Counted from the stretch's first letter, positions 19,392 through 28,840 are shown. The stretch: 64,000 bases of DNA from Streptococcus parasanguinis (GCF_016648855.1 NZ_JACLQU010000001.1:62001-126000); one strand, 5' to 3'. Numbers and translations are program-made. Notes: generated by a model from the sequence alone, not told the origin.

Positions 19392-19778
19392 TTAATCAGG
19401 ATCTTCTTCTGTTTGATTTTCGGACTTATTGGGAATCACTTTTAAGAGATAATAGGTGATAAAAATCGTCAAAGCACCTAGAGCAAGCTTCACCCAAATA
19501 ATCGGTGCCAGATAGATCGAAATCCCCATCAGAATGTAGATCTGAAGAAGGATCCATTTCTTCCGTTCTTTGGCAATCGATTTGGTCTCTCGGTAATCCG
19601 CTACATAGGTTTGATAAAGCTTGGTTTGGTAGAGCCAGGTTTCAAAGCGTTTGGAACTTTTAGCAAAGCAGGCCATCGATAGCAGTAAAAAGGGAGTCGT
19701 CGGTAAAATCGGCAAAGGAATCCCAATAATTCCTAATCCCAAAGAAACAAAACCAACCGTAAGATAAACAAGGCGCAT
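19392..19778 (-). CDS. YbaN/DUF454 family membrane protein
   Basis: 128 residues. The N-terminus LVYLTVGFVSLGLGIIGIPLPILPTTPFLLLSMACFAKSS carries the DUF454 signature (GxxGIxLPxLPTTPFLLL), and three hydrophobic segments are visible. The family (YbaN) is widespread and of unknown function. It has a good ribosome site (AAAGGAGAAG). It is the first of four genes that separate rnc from vicRKX. Confidence 0.9.
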   Translation of the reverse strand: MRLVYLTVGFVSLGLGIIGIPLPILPTTPFLLLSMACFAKSSKRFETWLYQTKLYQTYVADYRETKSIAKERKKWILLQIYILMGISIYLAPIIWVKLALGALTIFITYYLLKVIPNKSENQTEEDPD

Positions 19779-19811
19779 TTACTTCTCCTTTATATGATTC
19801 ATTTTTTGATA

Positions 19812-20357
19812 TCAGTCTGCAAGTATCATATCGGATAGTTGAAGCTTCATCTTAGATGGGTCTGACATTCCATCTACAATTCCCAATTGTTCCTCATTCA
19901 GTGGCAACAATATCAAAGTTGCTGAATGAGATGGTAATTCGCCGCTATCCTTGATGGAATAACTTACCTTTTGATTATCAAAAATAGTCTTTCCATCATA
20001 AGACCAAGAAATTGAAAAATTCAAATCTTTCTTGATATCCACATCTGTCTTATTGACCAACATGAGCGCTGCTCTTCCTTCAGATACAGCCCCAGTAAAG
20101 TAGACTACCATATGACCTTCACTACCAACTTCAGGATGTTCCTTGAGCAATTTTTTTCCTAACTCAATTAGCTCAGATGTTTTACCTTCATACTGAGGTG
20201 CTACTACAAATTTCAAACCTTTTTCTTCTTTAGAAGACTCTGATACTTTTGTTTCCTTCGTCGTTTGATTGGAAGTCGACTCTTTCGTATCCTGCTTAGA
20301 CTGACTACAAGCTGTTAAAGCAACCAAACCAGCCAGTAATAACATCATTTTTTTCAT
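19812..20357 (-). CDS. Putative lipoprotein, unknown function
   Basis: 181 residues from the ATG at 20357 (ribosome site AGGAGA). The signal peptide MKKMMLLLAGLVALTAC ends in a lipobox LTAC, so the protein should be lipid-anchored by Lgt outside the cell. A serine/threonine/lysine-rich linker of about 30 residues follows, then a globular domain of about 130 residues with alternating beta-strand-like segments (LNFSISWSYDGKTIF, KVSYSIKDSG, SATLILLPL). I do not recognise the domain. It belongs to the AT-rich island between rnc and vicX. Confidence 0.75.
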   Translation of the reverse strand: MKKMMLLLAGLVALTACSQSKQDTKESTSNQTTKETKVSESSKEEKGLKFVVAPQYEGKTSELIELGKKLLKEHPEVGSEGHMVVYFTGAVSEGRAALMLVNKTDVDIKKDLNFSISWSYDGKTIFDNQKVSYSIKDSGELPSHSATLILLPLNEEQLGIVDGMSDPSKMKLQLSDMILAD

Positions 20358-20452
20358 TTCTATTTCTCCTTTTCTGTGATTGAGCATGATCTAACTACCA
20401 TTCAGATTGGTTTCATGTTGTTCAAACCATATTTTATATATGCACTTCAATA

Positions 20453-21112
20453 TTATTTCATTTTAGCTTTGAAAGTTGACTCAGCTGAGAAATAGATTGT
20501 ATTTCCAGACAATAAAAAAATGAGTGCAAAAACAAATAAACCTAAATGAACTACAAAGTTCGGAGCAAAATTAGTTATTACCGCATAACAAACCACACAA
20601 ACAATGATAAGAGAAATCGTTGGCATTAGAAGCGATAAAAAAATAAATTTTAATGTTGTTGGGACACAATATACTTTGATAAGATGATCATTATTCTCTA
20701 GCATGGACACAATTTTTCTTCTGCTCATCCACACGCGAATTCCCATCACAATACCAAAAACGAATAACGTCAATCCAATATTGAGTAAATGAGAGTTGAA
20801 GTACAGATAATCTTCAATCGGAAACGCTCTCGATAAAAGCAATGCCACAAACGCAGCTCCTGAAGCTGAAATTCCTTTGTTATGTGTTAAACCATTCCTT
20901 TGCTTGTCGTTTCTAGATGTTGTTAATGTGTTAAATTCATCCTCAGTTAACCGAATAGCCCAATGGGATGTAAAATACAAAAACCACGGGAAAAAGTATG
21001 AGATTATAAAAGGACGATCCACGTCTACTAAATAATGCTCATTATCTACATTTAGAATGCGATAACGAAAATTTTTTTTTGCTAAATGTTCTATGTTTGC
21101 TTTTTTAAGCAT
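20453..21112 (-). CDS. DUF443 family five-helix membrane protein
   Basis: 219 residues from the ATG at 21112, chosen because AAAGG lies at the right distance; a GTG six bases upstream does not fit. The N-terminal RYRILNVDNEHYLVDVDRPF and the following aromatic FFPWFLYF and ITEEEF-like RLTEDEF are typical of DUF443 (tandem five-TM proteins). Five hydrophobic segments follow the soluble N-terminus. A staphylococcal DUF443 protein (TsaI) is the immunity protein for the type VII secreted membrane-depolarising toxin TspA, so an immunity role is possible here. No toxin or secretion gene is in the window. Confidence 0.72.
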   Translation of the reverse strand: MLKKANIEHLAKKNFRYRILNVDNEHYLVDVDRPFIISYFFPWFLYFTSHWAIRLTEDEFNTLTTSRNDKQRNGLTHNKGISASGAAFVALLLSRAFPIEDYLYFNSHLLNIGLTLFVFGIVMGIRVWMSRRKIVSMLENNDHLIKVYCVPTTLKFIFLSLLMPTISLIIVCVVCYAVITNFAPNFVVHLGLFVFALIFLLSGNTIYFSAESTFKAKMK

Positions 21113-21127
21113 AAACACCCTTTCTTT

Positions 21128-21232
21128 TCATATCAATTCATCAAGGAGATTTTTAAATGATGAACCACCCAAAATTTCTTGGCCCATATTATCTACCATT
21201 AAATCGCTTAGCAAAGATGCAATGCTCTCATT
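21128..21232 (-). pseudogene. Possible 3' remnant of a coding sequence upstream of the DUF443 gene
   Basis: Between the two membrane-protein genes, one frame on the leftward strand stays open for 34 codons after a TAG and encodes a protein-like end, SIASLLSDLMVDNMGQEILG, then KNLLDELI and a stop. There is no start codon context and no ribosome site. It could be the tail of a deleted gene, or chance. I do not recognise it. Confidence 0.25.
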
Positions 21233-21261
21233 CTATTGCAATAAAACATATTTCGATGTAA

Positions 21262-21798
21262 TTATTGTCCGGATGATCCCATTTGACGCTTCAATATTTT
21301 AAGAATCTTTTTGGTCTTAATTTCCTGATGAAAATGCATCACACAAGCAAAAGCAAGAAGGTAGATCATCAGACATAAAAAATCAGTTTCTCTAATATAA
21401 GTAACCAAGAAAAAAATCCCTAAAAAAGCAAAAAGAATCTTCATAATAAAAATTGCAAGCACCTTTGCTCTAAGTGTTTTGCGCTCTTTTTCCTTCAAAA
21501 CAACTGTTTTCCAACCCGTTCTCTGATCTTTTTTTCTCGACTTCGCTATCATCAGCATTCCGAAAACTATCAGAGTTCCAATCATTGCAATACTGATATT
21601 AATCGTATATGATAAGGTCCCAAAGGCTGAATTTAAAACACTTGCAATTCCTTTTAAAAGAAAGACTGTAAGTGGAGCAGCAACCATTATCCAATTGGAA
21701 GTATTTTTTTGATCATTATATTGAAATACTTCGTTTTCTTCATCAAAATAAATCCATTTCGAATCCAAATAACCGATATATGTTTTCACAATTAACAT
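21262..21798 (-). CDS. Membrane protein of unknown function in the accessory island
   Basis: 178 residues. A soluble N-terminal part (about 35 residues, YIGYLDSKWIYFDEENEVFQ) precedes four hydrophobic segments near residues 37-55, 65-85, 110-130 and 135-150; the end is basic. The general plan resembles DUF443 proteins but the N-terminal motif differs, so I do not assign it. The ATG sits only two bases after GGAG; a GTG three codons later has better spacing. Codon use and base composition are AT-rich compared with vicX and smc, which suggests acquisition. Confidence 0.55.
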   Translation of the reverse strand: MLIVKTYIGYLDSKWIYFDEENEVFQYNDQKNTSNWIMVAAPLTVFLLKGIASVLNSAFGTLSYTINISIAMIGTLIVFGMLMIAKSRKKDQRTGWKTVVLKEKERKTLRAKVLAIFIMKILFAFLGIFFLVTYIRETDFLCLMIYLLAFACVMHFHQEIKTKKILKILKRQMGSSGQ

Positions 21799-21901
21799 TT
21801 CTCCGTCAATTTATTCTCGAGATAAAGTACTCCTATCATACACGAATTTTGGGTAAAGAGCAAATTCATTACTAGATGTAGATTTCCTCAAATAGGCAAA
21901 T

Positions 21902-21925
21902 AAAAAACCACCCTCAGGTGGTTTT
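21902..21925 (-). terminator. Terminator of vicRKX
   Basis: AAAACCACC / GGTGGTTTT stem with a CTCA loop and T-runs on both strands, just after vicX. Confidence 0.85.
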
Positions 21926-21930
21926 CCATC

Positions 21931-22740
21931 TTATATCTTCGTCAAAGGGGTCGCGGTATCTGGCGAGGTATCTAGCACCTCAAAATCATGGCCAACAGCT
22001 AGATCTGCTCGAGCCAGTTGATTCTCCATGGTCATATGGGCCAATTCTTTGATATTGTTCTCTTTTGACAAATGTCCCAAATAAATCTTCTTGGTACGAT
22101 TTCCCAAGGTTCGGATCATGGCATCTGCACCGTCTTCGTTAGAAAGGTGGCCTAGGTCTGACAAGATCCGCTGCTTCAAGCGCCAAGCATACGAACCTGC
22201 TCGAAGGATCTCTACATCATGGTTGGACTCAATCAGATAGCCATCCGCATCCGCGACGATACCTGCCAAGCGATCACTCACATAGCCCGTATCCGTTAGC
22301 ATGACGAAGCTCTTGCCATCCTTCATAAAGCGATAGAATTGAGGGGCAGCAGCATCGTGACTGACCCCAAAACTTTCGATATCAATATCGCCAAATGTCT
22401 TGGTCTTCCCCATTTCAAAAATGTGCTTTTGAGCATCATCGACCTTTCCTAGATACTTGGTGCCTTCCATAGCCTTCCAAGTTGCTTCATTAGCATATAG
22501 ATCCATGCCATATTTCCGCGCTAAAACACCCACACCATGGATATGGTCTGAGTGTTCGTGCGTAATCAAAATGGCATCTAAGTCTTCTGGTTTGCGATCA
22601 ATTTCAGCCAATAGTCCCGTAATCTTTTTCCCAGATAACCCTGCATCAATAAGCAGTTTTTTCTTTGGCGTCTCAAGGTAGAAAGAATTCCCACTAGAAC
22701 CTGAAGCTAAAATACTGTACTTAAATCCCTCTTCTGTCAT
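21931..22740 (-). CDS. vicX: VicX/WalJ metallo-beta-lactamase-fold hydrolase
   Basis: 269 residues from the ATG at 22740 (MTEEGFKYSILASGSSGNSF), which has an AAGGAG site and lies seven bases after vicK. The metal-binding motif HEHSDHIHG is clear, and SGSSGNSFYLET is the family's N-terminal motif. WalJ/YycJ proteins are linked to the VicRK (WalRK) system and have been reported as 5'-3' exonuclease-like in mismatch repair; the exact role in streptococci is unsettled. A longer open frame upstream overlaps vicK and is not used. Confidence 0.93.
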   Translation of the reverse strand: MTEEGFKYSILASGSSGNSFYLETPKKKLLIDAGLSGKKITGLLAEIDRKPEDLDAILITHEHSDHIHGVGVLARKYGMDLYANEATWKAMEGTKYLGKVDDAQKHIFEMGKTKTFGDIDIESFGVSHDAAAPQFYRFMKDGKSFVMLTDTGYVSDRLAGIVADADGYLIESNHDVEILRAGSYAWRLKQRILSDLGHLSNEDGADAMIRTLGNRTKKIYLGHLSKENNIKELAHMTMENQLARADLAVGHDFEVLDTSPDTATPLTKI

Positions 22741-22747
22741 TGACTCC

Positions 22748-24100
22748 TTATTCTTCCTCTTCTGTATCCCAGTCGTCTTTAATAGCGTCTTTGTCGTACG
22801 GCAAGACAATGGTAAAGGTAGATCCCTTGCCATATTCACTCTTGGCCCAAATAAAGCCTTTGTGTTGCTTAACGATCTCCTTAGCAATGGCTAAGCCCAG
22901 ACCAGTCCCACCTTGGGCCCGGCTTCGTGCCTTATCCACTCGGTAAAAGCGATCAAAAATACGTGGCAAGTCTTTCTTTGGAATCCCCAAGCCCTCATCT
23001 GAGATAGAGATAATCAACTGAGCATCTGTCGTTTTCATCCCTACCTTGATCTTTCCACCATCAGGTGAGTACTTGATGGCATTGTTCAAGATATTGTCTA
23101 TCACCTGGGTCATTTTATCCGTATCAATTTCAACCCAAATTGGAGTGATCGGGTATTCACGAATCAGTTCATACTTCTTGGTATCTTCTTGCGATTGACT
23201 CTTGATCTTATCAAAGCGGTTCAAAATAAAGGTGATAAAGGCCGTAAAGTTGGTCAACTCGATGTCCAACTGACTAGTTTCATTGTCGATTCGTGACAAG
23301 CTCAATAGATCTGTGACCATGCGCATCATGCGGTTGGTTTCATTGAGTGAAACCTTGACAAAATCTGGTGCTACTGGCTCTGACAAAGCACCATCGTCAA
23401 GGGCTTCCAGATAGGATTTCACACTGGTCAAAGGAGTCCGTAATTCATGACTCACATTGGAGACAAAGAGGCGACGCTCCCGCTCTTCCTTGTCCTGCTC
23501 TGTCGTATCGTGCAAAACAGCTACCAGACCAGAGATAAAACCTGACTCGCGACGAATCAAAGCAAAGCGCACACGAAGACTTAAGTATTCCCCATTTTCA
23601 TCTTGGGAATCAATGGTCAACTCTGGTACTTCTGTAATCAAGCTTCGTAGATCATAGTCATCTCCAAGTGAAAGCAAATCTAGAATACTGGTATTGAGCA
23701 CCTCATCTGGATTAACATTCAATTGCTTGGCTGCCATTTCATTGACCATGATGATCTGACCGCGTCTGTTGGTCGCAAGCACCCCATCTGTCATATAAGA
23801 AAGGATACTGGTCAAACGCTTGGTTTCTTGTTCCAAGTTTTCATGCGTCAGGCGAATAACCTCCGACAGATCATTGATACTATTGGTCATATCCGTCAGT
23901 TCTGGACTTCCTTGCATGTCGACCACTTCGGAATAGTCCCCTGCAATCAGATCCTTAATTTTGGCGTTTAATTGTCTGAGCTTGATATTGTCCCTACGGT
24001 TTTCTAGCAAAAGCAAGGCTACCACAATGATAAACCCAACCGTAATCAGAACAAAGACAAAGTTCGACGACATTACAAATTGTTTTAGTTGATCAATCAT
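22748..24100 (-). CDS. vicK: Sensor histidine kinase VicK (WalK)
   Basis: 450 residues. One membrane helix (about 13-33), then a HAMP-like linker, a PAS domain (about 95-205), the HisKA box [15 protein letters not shown] with the phosphorylated histidine at 218, and the ATPase domain with [20 protein letters not shown] and [14 protein letters not shown]. Having a single membrane helix and no large outside loop is typical of streptococcal VicK. It controls cell-wall hydrolase genes with VicR. The ATG overlaps the vicR stop. Confidence 0.96.
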   Translation of the reverse strand: MIDQLKQFVMSSNFVFVLITVGFIIVVALLLLENRRDNIKLRQLNAKIKDLIAGDYSEVVDMQGSPELTDMTNSINDLSEVIRLTHENLEQETKRLTSILSYMTDGVLATNRRGQIIMVNEMAAKQLNVNPDEVLNTSILDLLSLGDDYDLRSLITEVPELTIDSQDENGEYLSLRVRFALIRRESGFISGLVAVLHDTTEQDKEERERRLFVSNVSHELRTPLTSVKSYLEALDDGALSEPVAPDFVKVSLNETNRMMRMVTDLLSLSRIDNETSQLDIELTNFTAFITFILNRFDKIKSQSQEDTKKYELIREYPITPIWVEIDTDKMTQVIDNILNNAIKYSPDGGKIKVGMKTTDAQLIISISDEGLGIPKKDLPRIFDRFYRVDKARSRAQGGTGLGLAIAKEIVKQHKGFIWAKSEYGKGSTFTIVLPYDKDAIKDDWDTEEEE

Positions 24101-24794
24101 TGTTTCTCATATAATATCCGACACCACGGCGGGTCAAGATATATTCTGGACGTCCCGGTGTGTCCTCGATTTTTTCACGCAAACGACGAACTGTCACGTC
24201 CACTGTCCGAACATCACCAAAGTAATCATAGCCCCACACCGTCTCAAGAAGGTGTTCACGGGTCATCACTTGACCGACATGGGTCGCAAGGTGATAGAGC
24301 AATTCAAATTCGCGATGGGTCAAGTCCAATTCTTTGTTGCCTTTTTGAACCAAGAAAGCATCTGGAAGAATGTGAAGATCACCAATGACAATTTCCGTAT
24401 CGGCCTCATTTTCAAGTTGAGGATCAGCCGCAAACTCCGAACGACGCAACAAGGCTTTCACACGCGCTTGCAATTCCCGATTCGAGAAGGGTTTGGTTAC
24501 ATAGTCATCCGCCCCGATTTCAAGCCCAATGACCTTATCAAATTCCGTATCCTTAGCAGATAGGACAATGATCGGCACATTGCTAGTCTTACGAATCGTC
24601 CGCGCCACTTCCAAGCCATCAATCTCTGGCAACATCAAATCTAGAATAATGATATCCGGATTTTCAGCCGCAAAGACCTCTAAAGCTTCCCGACCATCAA
24701 AGGCTGTCAATACCTCATAGCCTTCTTTTGCCATGTTAAATTTGATAATATCTGAAATTGGTTTTTCATCATCAACTACTAATATTTTTTTCAT
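24093..24794 (-). CDS. vicR: Response regulator VicR (WalR), essential in relatives
   Basis: 233 residues. An N-terminal receiver domain ([19 protein letters not shown], phosphoacceptor Asp52 in [13 protein letters not shown]) and a C-terminal OmpR-type winged helix ([40 protein letters not shown]). In S. pneumoniae it activates pcsB and other cell-wall genes and is essential. First gene of vicRKX; the ribosome site is weak, and the leader from the TATAAT promoter is about 45 bases. Confidence 0.97.
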   Translation of the reverse strand: MKKILVVDDEKPISDIIKFNMAKEGYEVLTAFDGREALEVFAAENPDIIILDLMLPEIDGLEVARTIRKTSNVPIIVLSAKDTEFDKVIGLEIGADDYVTKPFSNRELQARVKALLRRSEFAADPQLENEADTEIVIGDLHILPDAFLVQKGNKELDLTHREFELLYHLATHVGQVMTREHLLETVWGYDYFGDVRTVDVTVRRLREKIEDTPGRPEYILTRRGVGYYMRNND

Positions 24795-24845
24795 CTTACA
24801 TACCCGTTTCTAATGCTACTTTTCCTTATCAATCTCTATCTTCTT

Positions 24846-24851
24846 ATTATA
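24846..24851 (-). promoter_or_regulatory. vicRKX promoter -10 box
   Basis: TATAAT reading leftward, about 52 bases before the vicR ATG; a poor -35 candidate (TCCACA) lies 17-18 bases further up. Confidence 0.5.
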
Positions 24852-24908
24852 TCAAACTTATGAAGAAATGTGGAGTCTCAATTGCTGGACTTTCCAATAA
24901 GACAAAGC

Positions 24909-24934
24909 AAAAAGGCTGAGATCATGAAATCTCA
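24909..24934 (-). terminator. Terminator-like hairpin behind the thrS fossil
   Basis: TGAGAT / ATCTCA stem, then CCTTTTTG reading leftward, 17 bases after the fossil's stop codon. It would have been the terminator of the lost thrS copy. Confidence 0.5.
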
Positions 24935-24950
24935 ATCTTTTCTTTGTTCA

Positions 24951-25010
24951 TTATTTCTCAACACGTGATTTGTTGGAGATATCAGCTAGGATTGCTACTA
25001 CAAACTCATC
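24951..25010 (-). pseudogene. Decayed 3' end of a second thrS gene
   Basis: Reading leftward, this stretch translates as EFVVAILADISNKSRVEK and a TAA stop. The end of the intact ThrS at 26560 reads [18 protein letters not shown]. That is 14 of 18 residues identical, in the same orientation, with the stop codon at the matching place and a terminator behind. Similarity stops near 25010. The divergence means it is not a fresh duplication. It brackets the DUF389 gene together with intact thrS. Confidence 0.8.
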
Positions 25011-25298
25011 ATGTTTAAACATTAAAACGGTATCTATTTTCAGAGGAGATATCGTTTTTCTTCTTATTCGGATAAGGATACAAAAATTACTTCCTTTCTC
25101 TATCTTTTAAATCAATTGATTTCTTCAGAGAAAGACTGTAAAATTTTTGATATAATGTCAAGGATGGACTGATGGATAGTTAAAAGATAATGTTCAAAAG
25201 AATCATAGGTAAGAATTAAAAACATGTCAGTTTGGACAGAAGGCTCTCTACCATCATCCATGCAGAAACAAGATTATATGAAATAAAAGGAGTAACCA
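25011..25298. other. Gap before the DUF389 gene
   Basis: AT-rich, no convincing gene. It holds a TATAAT box at 25151-25156 in rightward orientation, about 145 bases before the DUF389 ATG, which could be its promoter. A short inverted stretch near 25028-25055 (AACGGTATC and GATATCGTT) is visible; its role is unknown. Confidence 0.4.
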
Positions 25299-26348
25299 AT
25301 GTCCGGAAACTATTCAACACGTGAATTCCGCGAGAAACTATATGATGACCTTCATGTTCGATTAAGAGATACAATGATTTTGATGTGTTCGATTTTTATT
25401 GCCTCTATAGGTCTAAATATGAATTCAACAGCTGTCATTATTGGAGCCATGCTGATTTCCCCTCTTATGACACCGATTATTGGACTGGGGTTTGGTTTAG
25501 CTATTTTTGATACGCGTTTAATCAAGCAATCTCTACAGGTTTTATTTACTCAAGTATTGGTCAGTTTGCTTGTCTCGACTCTATATTTCTGGATTTCTCC
25601 CTTATCTTATGCAAGTAGCGAATTGATTGCACGAACCTCTCCAACCATTTGGGATGTTCTCATTGCTATTGCGGGTGGGATAGCAGGTGTCATTGGTTCA
25701 AGAAAAAAAGAAGCAAACAATATCGTACCAGGAGTAGCCATTGCAACAGCTCTGATGCCACCTATCTGCACTGCAGGTTATGGTTTAGCTAATGGAAATG
25801 TACGATTTTTATTTGGGGCTCTCTATCTTTTCTTGATCAACTGTGTCTTTATCATGCTAATCAATATTGTTGGAACAAGAATTATGATGAGACAATCTCC
25901 CTTAAGTTCATTTAAAGAGCTAAACATGAAAATGAGAATTGGGTTGATCTCCTTGATTGTATTATTGGTTCTTCCAGCCAGCTATTCGGCAGTCACTCTG
26001 ACGATGGATCAAGCACGAAAAGAAGGGATCAAACAGTTTGTAGGAAAAGAGTTCGCCAATCATACGATCATTAATCAAGTCTACAAGTCAAGCAGCAATG
26101 AATTGGTCTTGACAGTTGTTGGAGATCCGATTTCAGAAGAAGAATTAGAAACCATTCGCCAAAAACAAGACTCTTACGGTATTCAATCTGTTCAATTGAA
26201 AGTCAATCAAGTCCATAATTCGACAAAATTAGATAGTGAGACGACCAAGGAATTTTACGAAAACATTGACAAGTATATCGATCAAAAACTCTCTGAAAAA
26301 GATTCACAAAACGATCTCGTAAAAGAAAATGAAGCAGACAAGGACTGA
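25299..26348 (+). CDS. DUF389 / TIGR00341 family membrane protein
   Basis: 349 residues. Six or so transmembrane helices fill residues 25-235, with the family core MILMCSIFIASIGLNMNSTA, VIIGAMLISPLMTPIIGLGF and IVPGVAIATALMPPICTAGY. A soluble C-terminal domain of about 110 residues follows. DUF389 proteins are widespread and of unknown function, although some are annotated as hydrophobic transport-like proteins. Strong ribosome site (AAAAGGAG). The gene stands alone between a thrS fossil and intact thrS, facing the latter, which suggests it came in as a block. Confidence 0.85.
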   Translation: MSGNYSTREFREKLYDDLHVRLRDTMILMCSIFIASIGLNMNSTAVIIGAMLISPLMTPIIGLGFGLAIFDTRLIKQSLQVLFTQVLVSLLVSTLYFWISPLSYASSELIARTSPTIWDVLIAIAGGIAGVIGSRKKEANNIVPGVAIATALMPPICTAGYGLANGNVRFLFGALYLFLINCVFIMLINIVGTRIMMRQSPLSSFKELNMKMRIGLISLIVLLVLPASYSAVTLTMDQARKEGIKQFVGKEFANHTIINQVYKSSSNELVLTVVGDPISEEELETIRQKQDSYGIQSVQLKVNQVHNSTKLDSETTKEFYENIDKYIDQKLSEKDSQNDLVKENEADKD

Positions 26349-26492
26349 GGATAGTCAACTTATCTAACTCATGGAAGCAAATCTTGGGAGGATATCCTAT
26401 ATCCAAAAGTTAATGGATAGAAAGGATTGTTGATGAAGATACTATTTGTGGTGGTTTGACCGATCACTACTAGCTCAGGTTAAACAAAATAG

Positions 26493-26525
26493 AAAAAGCA
26501 ACAACTGAAATAGTTGTTGCTTTTT
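26493..26525 (+). terminator. Bidirectional terminator between the DUF389 gene and thrS
   Basis: Perfect 14-bp stem AAAAAGCAACAACT / AGTTGTTGCTTTTT with loop GAAAT, T-tracts on both strands. Confidence 0.85.
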
Positions 26526-26559
26526 CTTACTAAAAAATATTTATCAGACTGTGATCGTT

Positions 26560-28503
26560 TTATTTCTCAACACGAGATTTATTTGCAATATCTGCAAGAA
26601 TCAATTCTACAAATGCATCCACTGACATGGTTTCTGTTTCTTTTTGACCATAACGACGTACGTTTACAGCCTTGTCTTCCATTTCCTTGTCACCAACAAT
26701 CAATTGGTAAGGAATTTTTTGAGTTTGTGAAGCACGGATCTTGAACTGCATTTTTTCATTGCGTTCATCCACATCTGCACGAACACCACGGTCACGAAGT
26801 TTCTTAGCTACTTCCCAAGCATAGTCCACGTGTTTTTCGTTCGATACTGGGATAAGGGTTACTTGGTGAGGAGCAAGCCAGGTTGGGAAAGCTCCCTTGT
26901 AGTTTTCAATCAAGATCGCAGTAAAGCGTTCCATCGTTGAGATAACCCCACGGTGGATCATGACTGGACGGTGTTCTTCCCCATCTGCTCCGATGTAATG
27001 AAGATCAAAGCGTTCTGGAAGCAAGAAGTCCAATTGGATAGTTGAAAGAGTTTCTTCTTTACCAAGAGCTGTTTTCACTTGGATATCCAATTTTGGTCCG
27101 TAGAAGGCTGCTTCACCTTCAGCTTCATAGTACTCAACACCCATATCATCAACAGCGGCTTTCAACATGCGTTGAGCATTTTCCCACATCTCATCGTTGT
27201 CAAAGTATTTGTGTTTATCTTCAGGATCACGGTAAGACAAGCGGAAACGGTAATCCGTCAAGTTAAAGTCTTCATACACATCGATGATCAATTGAAGGAT
27301 CTTCTTGAATTCTTCCTCGATTTGTTCTGGAGCCACAAAGGTATGACCATCATTCAGAGACATTTCACGCACACGTTGCAAACCAGTCAGAGCACCAGAT
27401 TTTTCATAACGGTGCATCATCCCAATTTCAGCGATACGGATTGGCAATTCACGGTAAGAATGCACATGGTGTTTGTAGACTTCAATGTGGTGAGGGCAGT
27501 TCATTGGACGAAGAACAAACTCTTCTCCATCCCCCATATCCATTGGTGGGAACATGTCTTCACGGTAGTGATCCCAGTGACCTGAAGTTTTATACAGTTC
27601 TACAGAAGCAATTGGTGGAGTGTAGACGTGTTGGTAGCCTGCTGCTACTTCTTTATCAACGATATAGCGTTCCAACTCACGACGGATGGTCGCACCATTT
27701 GGCAACCAGAATGGAAGACCTTGACCAACTTCTTGAGAAATCATGAAGAGGTCAAGCTCTTTACCAAGTTTACGGTGGTCACGTTCCTTAGCTTCTTCAC
27801 GCATTTGAAGGTAGTTCTTCAAGTCTTTCTTGTCAAACCATGCTGTACCGTAGATACGTTGCATCATCGCATTGTCACTATTCCCGCGCCAGTAAGCACC
27901 AGCAACGTTCAGAAGGTGGAAGATTTGGATGCGACCAGTTGATGGGACGTGTGGTCCACGGCAAAGGTCAACGTATTCACCTTGACGGTAGATGGTCAAC
28001 CCACCTTCGTCTTCTGAATGTTCTTCGATCAATTCTAATTTGTACGGATCATTTTTGAAGATTTCACGCGCTTGGTCTTTGGTCACTTCTTCACGAACAG
28101 ATGGGAAGTTTTCTTTCACGATTTTCTTCATTTCTTCTTCGATACGAGGAAGGTCTTCGTTAGAGATTTGACCAGCTTGGTTGTCTGTATCGTAGTAGAA
28201 ACCATCTTCAATCGCTGGACCAACACCCAAGTGGATATCTGGGAAGAGGCGACGAGCTGCTTGGGCAAACAAGTGTGCCGCTGAGTGACGCAAGATTGGA
28301 AGAGCATCTTCGTGATCAGGTGTCACGATTTCAATGCTTCCATCTTCAGTGATGGCACGAGTAGTGTCGATGAGTTTGCCGTTGAATTTACCAGCAAGGG
28401 CTTTTTTAGCCAAAGAATTGCTGATAGATTGGGCAATTTCAAAAGTTGTAACGCCAGATTCGAATTCACGAACAGCGCCATCTGGGAAAGTAATCTTAAT
28501 CAT
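26560..28503 (-). CDS. thrS: Threonyl-tRNA synthetase
   Basis: 647 residues, full length. Domains in order: TGS (1-62), the editing domain with [10 protein letters not shown] (from about residue 73), the class II catalytic core with [15 protein letters not shown] and the zinc-binding Cys/His, and the anticodon-binding domain. It charges tRNA-Thr; a tRNA-Thr(GGU) gene is also in this window. Expression is controlled by a T-box leader. Ribosome site AAGGAG. A decayed copy of its 3' end lies 1.5 kb downstream. Confidence 0.97.
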   Translation of the reverse strand: MIKITFPDGAVREFESGVTTFEIAQSISNSLAKKALAGKFNGKLIDTTRAITEDGSIEIVTPDHEDALPILRHSAAHLFAQAARRLFPDIHLGVGPAIEDGFYYDTDNQAGQISNEDLPRIEEEMKKIVKENFPSVREEVTKDQAREIFKNDPYKLELIEEHSEDEGGLTIYRQGEYVDLCRGPHVPSTGRIQIFHLLNVAGAYWRGNSDNAMMQRIYGTAWFDKKDLKNYLQMREEAKERDHRKLGKELDLFMISQEVGQGLPFWLPNGATIRRELERYIVDKEVAAGYQHVYTPPIASVELYKTSGHWDHYREDMFPPMDMGDGEEFVLRPMNCPHHIEVYKHHVHSYRELPIRIAEIGMMHRYEKSGALTGLQRVREMSLNDGHTFVAPEQIEEEFKKILQLIIDVYEDFNLTDYRFRLSYRDPEDKHKYFDNDEMWENAQRMLKAAVDDMGVEYYEAEGEAAFYGPKLDIQVKTALGKEETLSTIQLDFLLPERFDLHYIGADGEEHRPVMIHRGVISTMERFTAILIENYKGAFPTWLAPHQVTLIPVSNEKHVDYAWEVAKKLRDRGVRADVDERNEKMQFKIRASQTQKIPYQLIVGDKEMEDKAVNVRRYGQKETETMSVDAFVELILADIANKSRVEK

Positions 28504-28524
28504 GATTTTCTCCTTATAAAGTTT

Positions 28525-28560
28525 TTAGTAGCTAAATGGTTGGGAGGTGTCTTTGAACAT
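28525..28560 (-). CDS. Possible 11-codon leader ORF between T-box terminator and thrS
   Basis: ATG TTC AAA GAC to TAC TAA gives MFKDTSQPFSY. An AAAGGAG ribosome-site-like sequence lies 11 bases before the ATG, and the ORF ends 21 bases before the thrS start. It would be translated only after T-box read-through. It could be chance: short, and no supporting homology is known to me. Confidence 0.3.
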   Translation of the reverse strand: MFKDTSQPFSY

Positions 28561-28599
28561 TGGAATCGTCACTCCTTTTGATGTCTTCATTAAGAAATC

Positions 28600-28808
28600 A
28601 AAAAAGCGACCTCCTCGAAAGGACGTCGCAACGTGGTTCCACCTTCATTTATGTTCCTCAAAAAAGAGGGACACCTCTGATTGGCTCTAACGTAGCCACC
28701 GTTTTATGTTTGCATAAAAGAATCACGAGTAGTCCCAAACCTATCCTCTACGCGATTTCCAGCCCCACGCGCTCTCTATCAGATTTCCTAGATTTGATAT
28801 GTCTCTGT
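28600..28808 (-). promoter_or_regulatory. T-box riboswitch of thrS
   Basis: Reading leftward, the T-box core GGTGGAACCACG (complement of 28632-28643) is followed by a terminator hairpin GCGAC...GTCGC and TTTTTT (28600-28629). The core can pair instead with the 5' side of the terminator, the normal antitermination design: uncharged tRNA-Thr binds and transcription continues into thrS. A plausible threonine specifier is ACT within GGGACTACTCG (28728-28736), although the folding of stem I was not computed. Confidence 0.9.
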
Positions 28809-28813
28809 CAGTT

Positions 28814-28840
28814 ATTATAGCACGATTGAAAAATTTTGCA
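28814..28840 (-). promoter_or_regulatory. thrS promoter
   Basis: -35 TTGCAA, 16 bases, then an extended -10 TGCTATAAT, reading leftward into the T-box leader. Confidence 0.7.

Noticed and set aside
22741..22887. Longer vicX start at 22887
   Set aside because: Fully overlaps vicK in another frame; a good ribosome site and the family N-terminus are at 22740.
27079..27585. A 168-codon frame on the + strand inside thrS
   Set aside because: Antisense shadow of thrS: no ribosome site, odd composition, and ThrS is fully conserved in the other strand.
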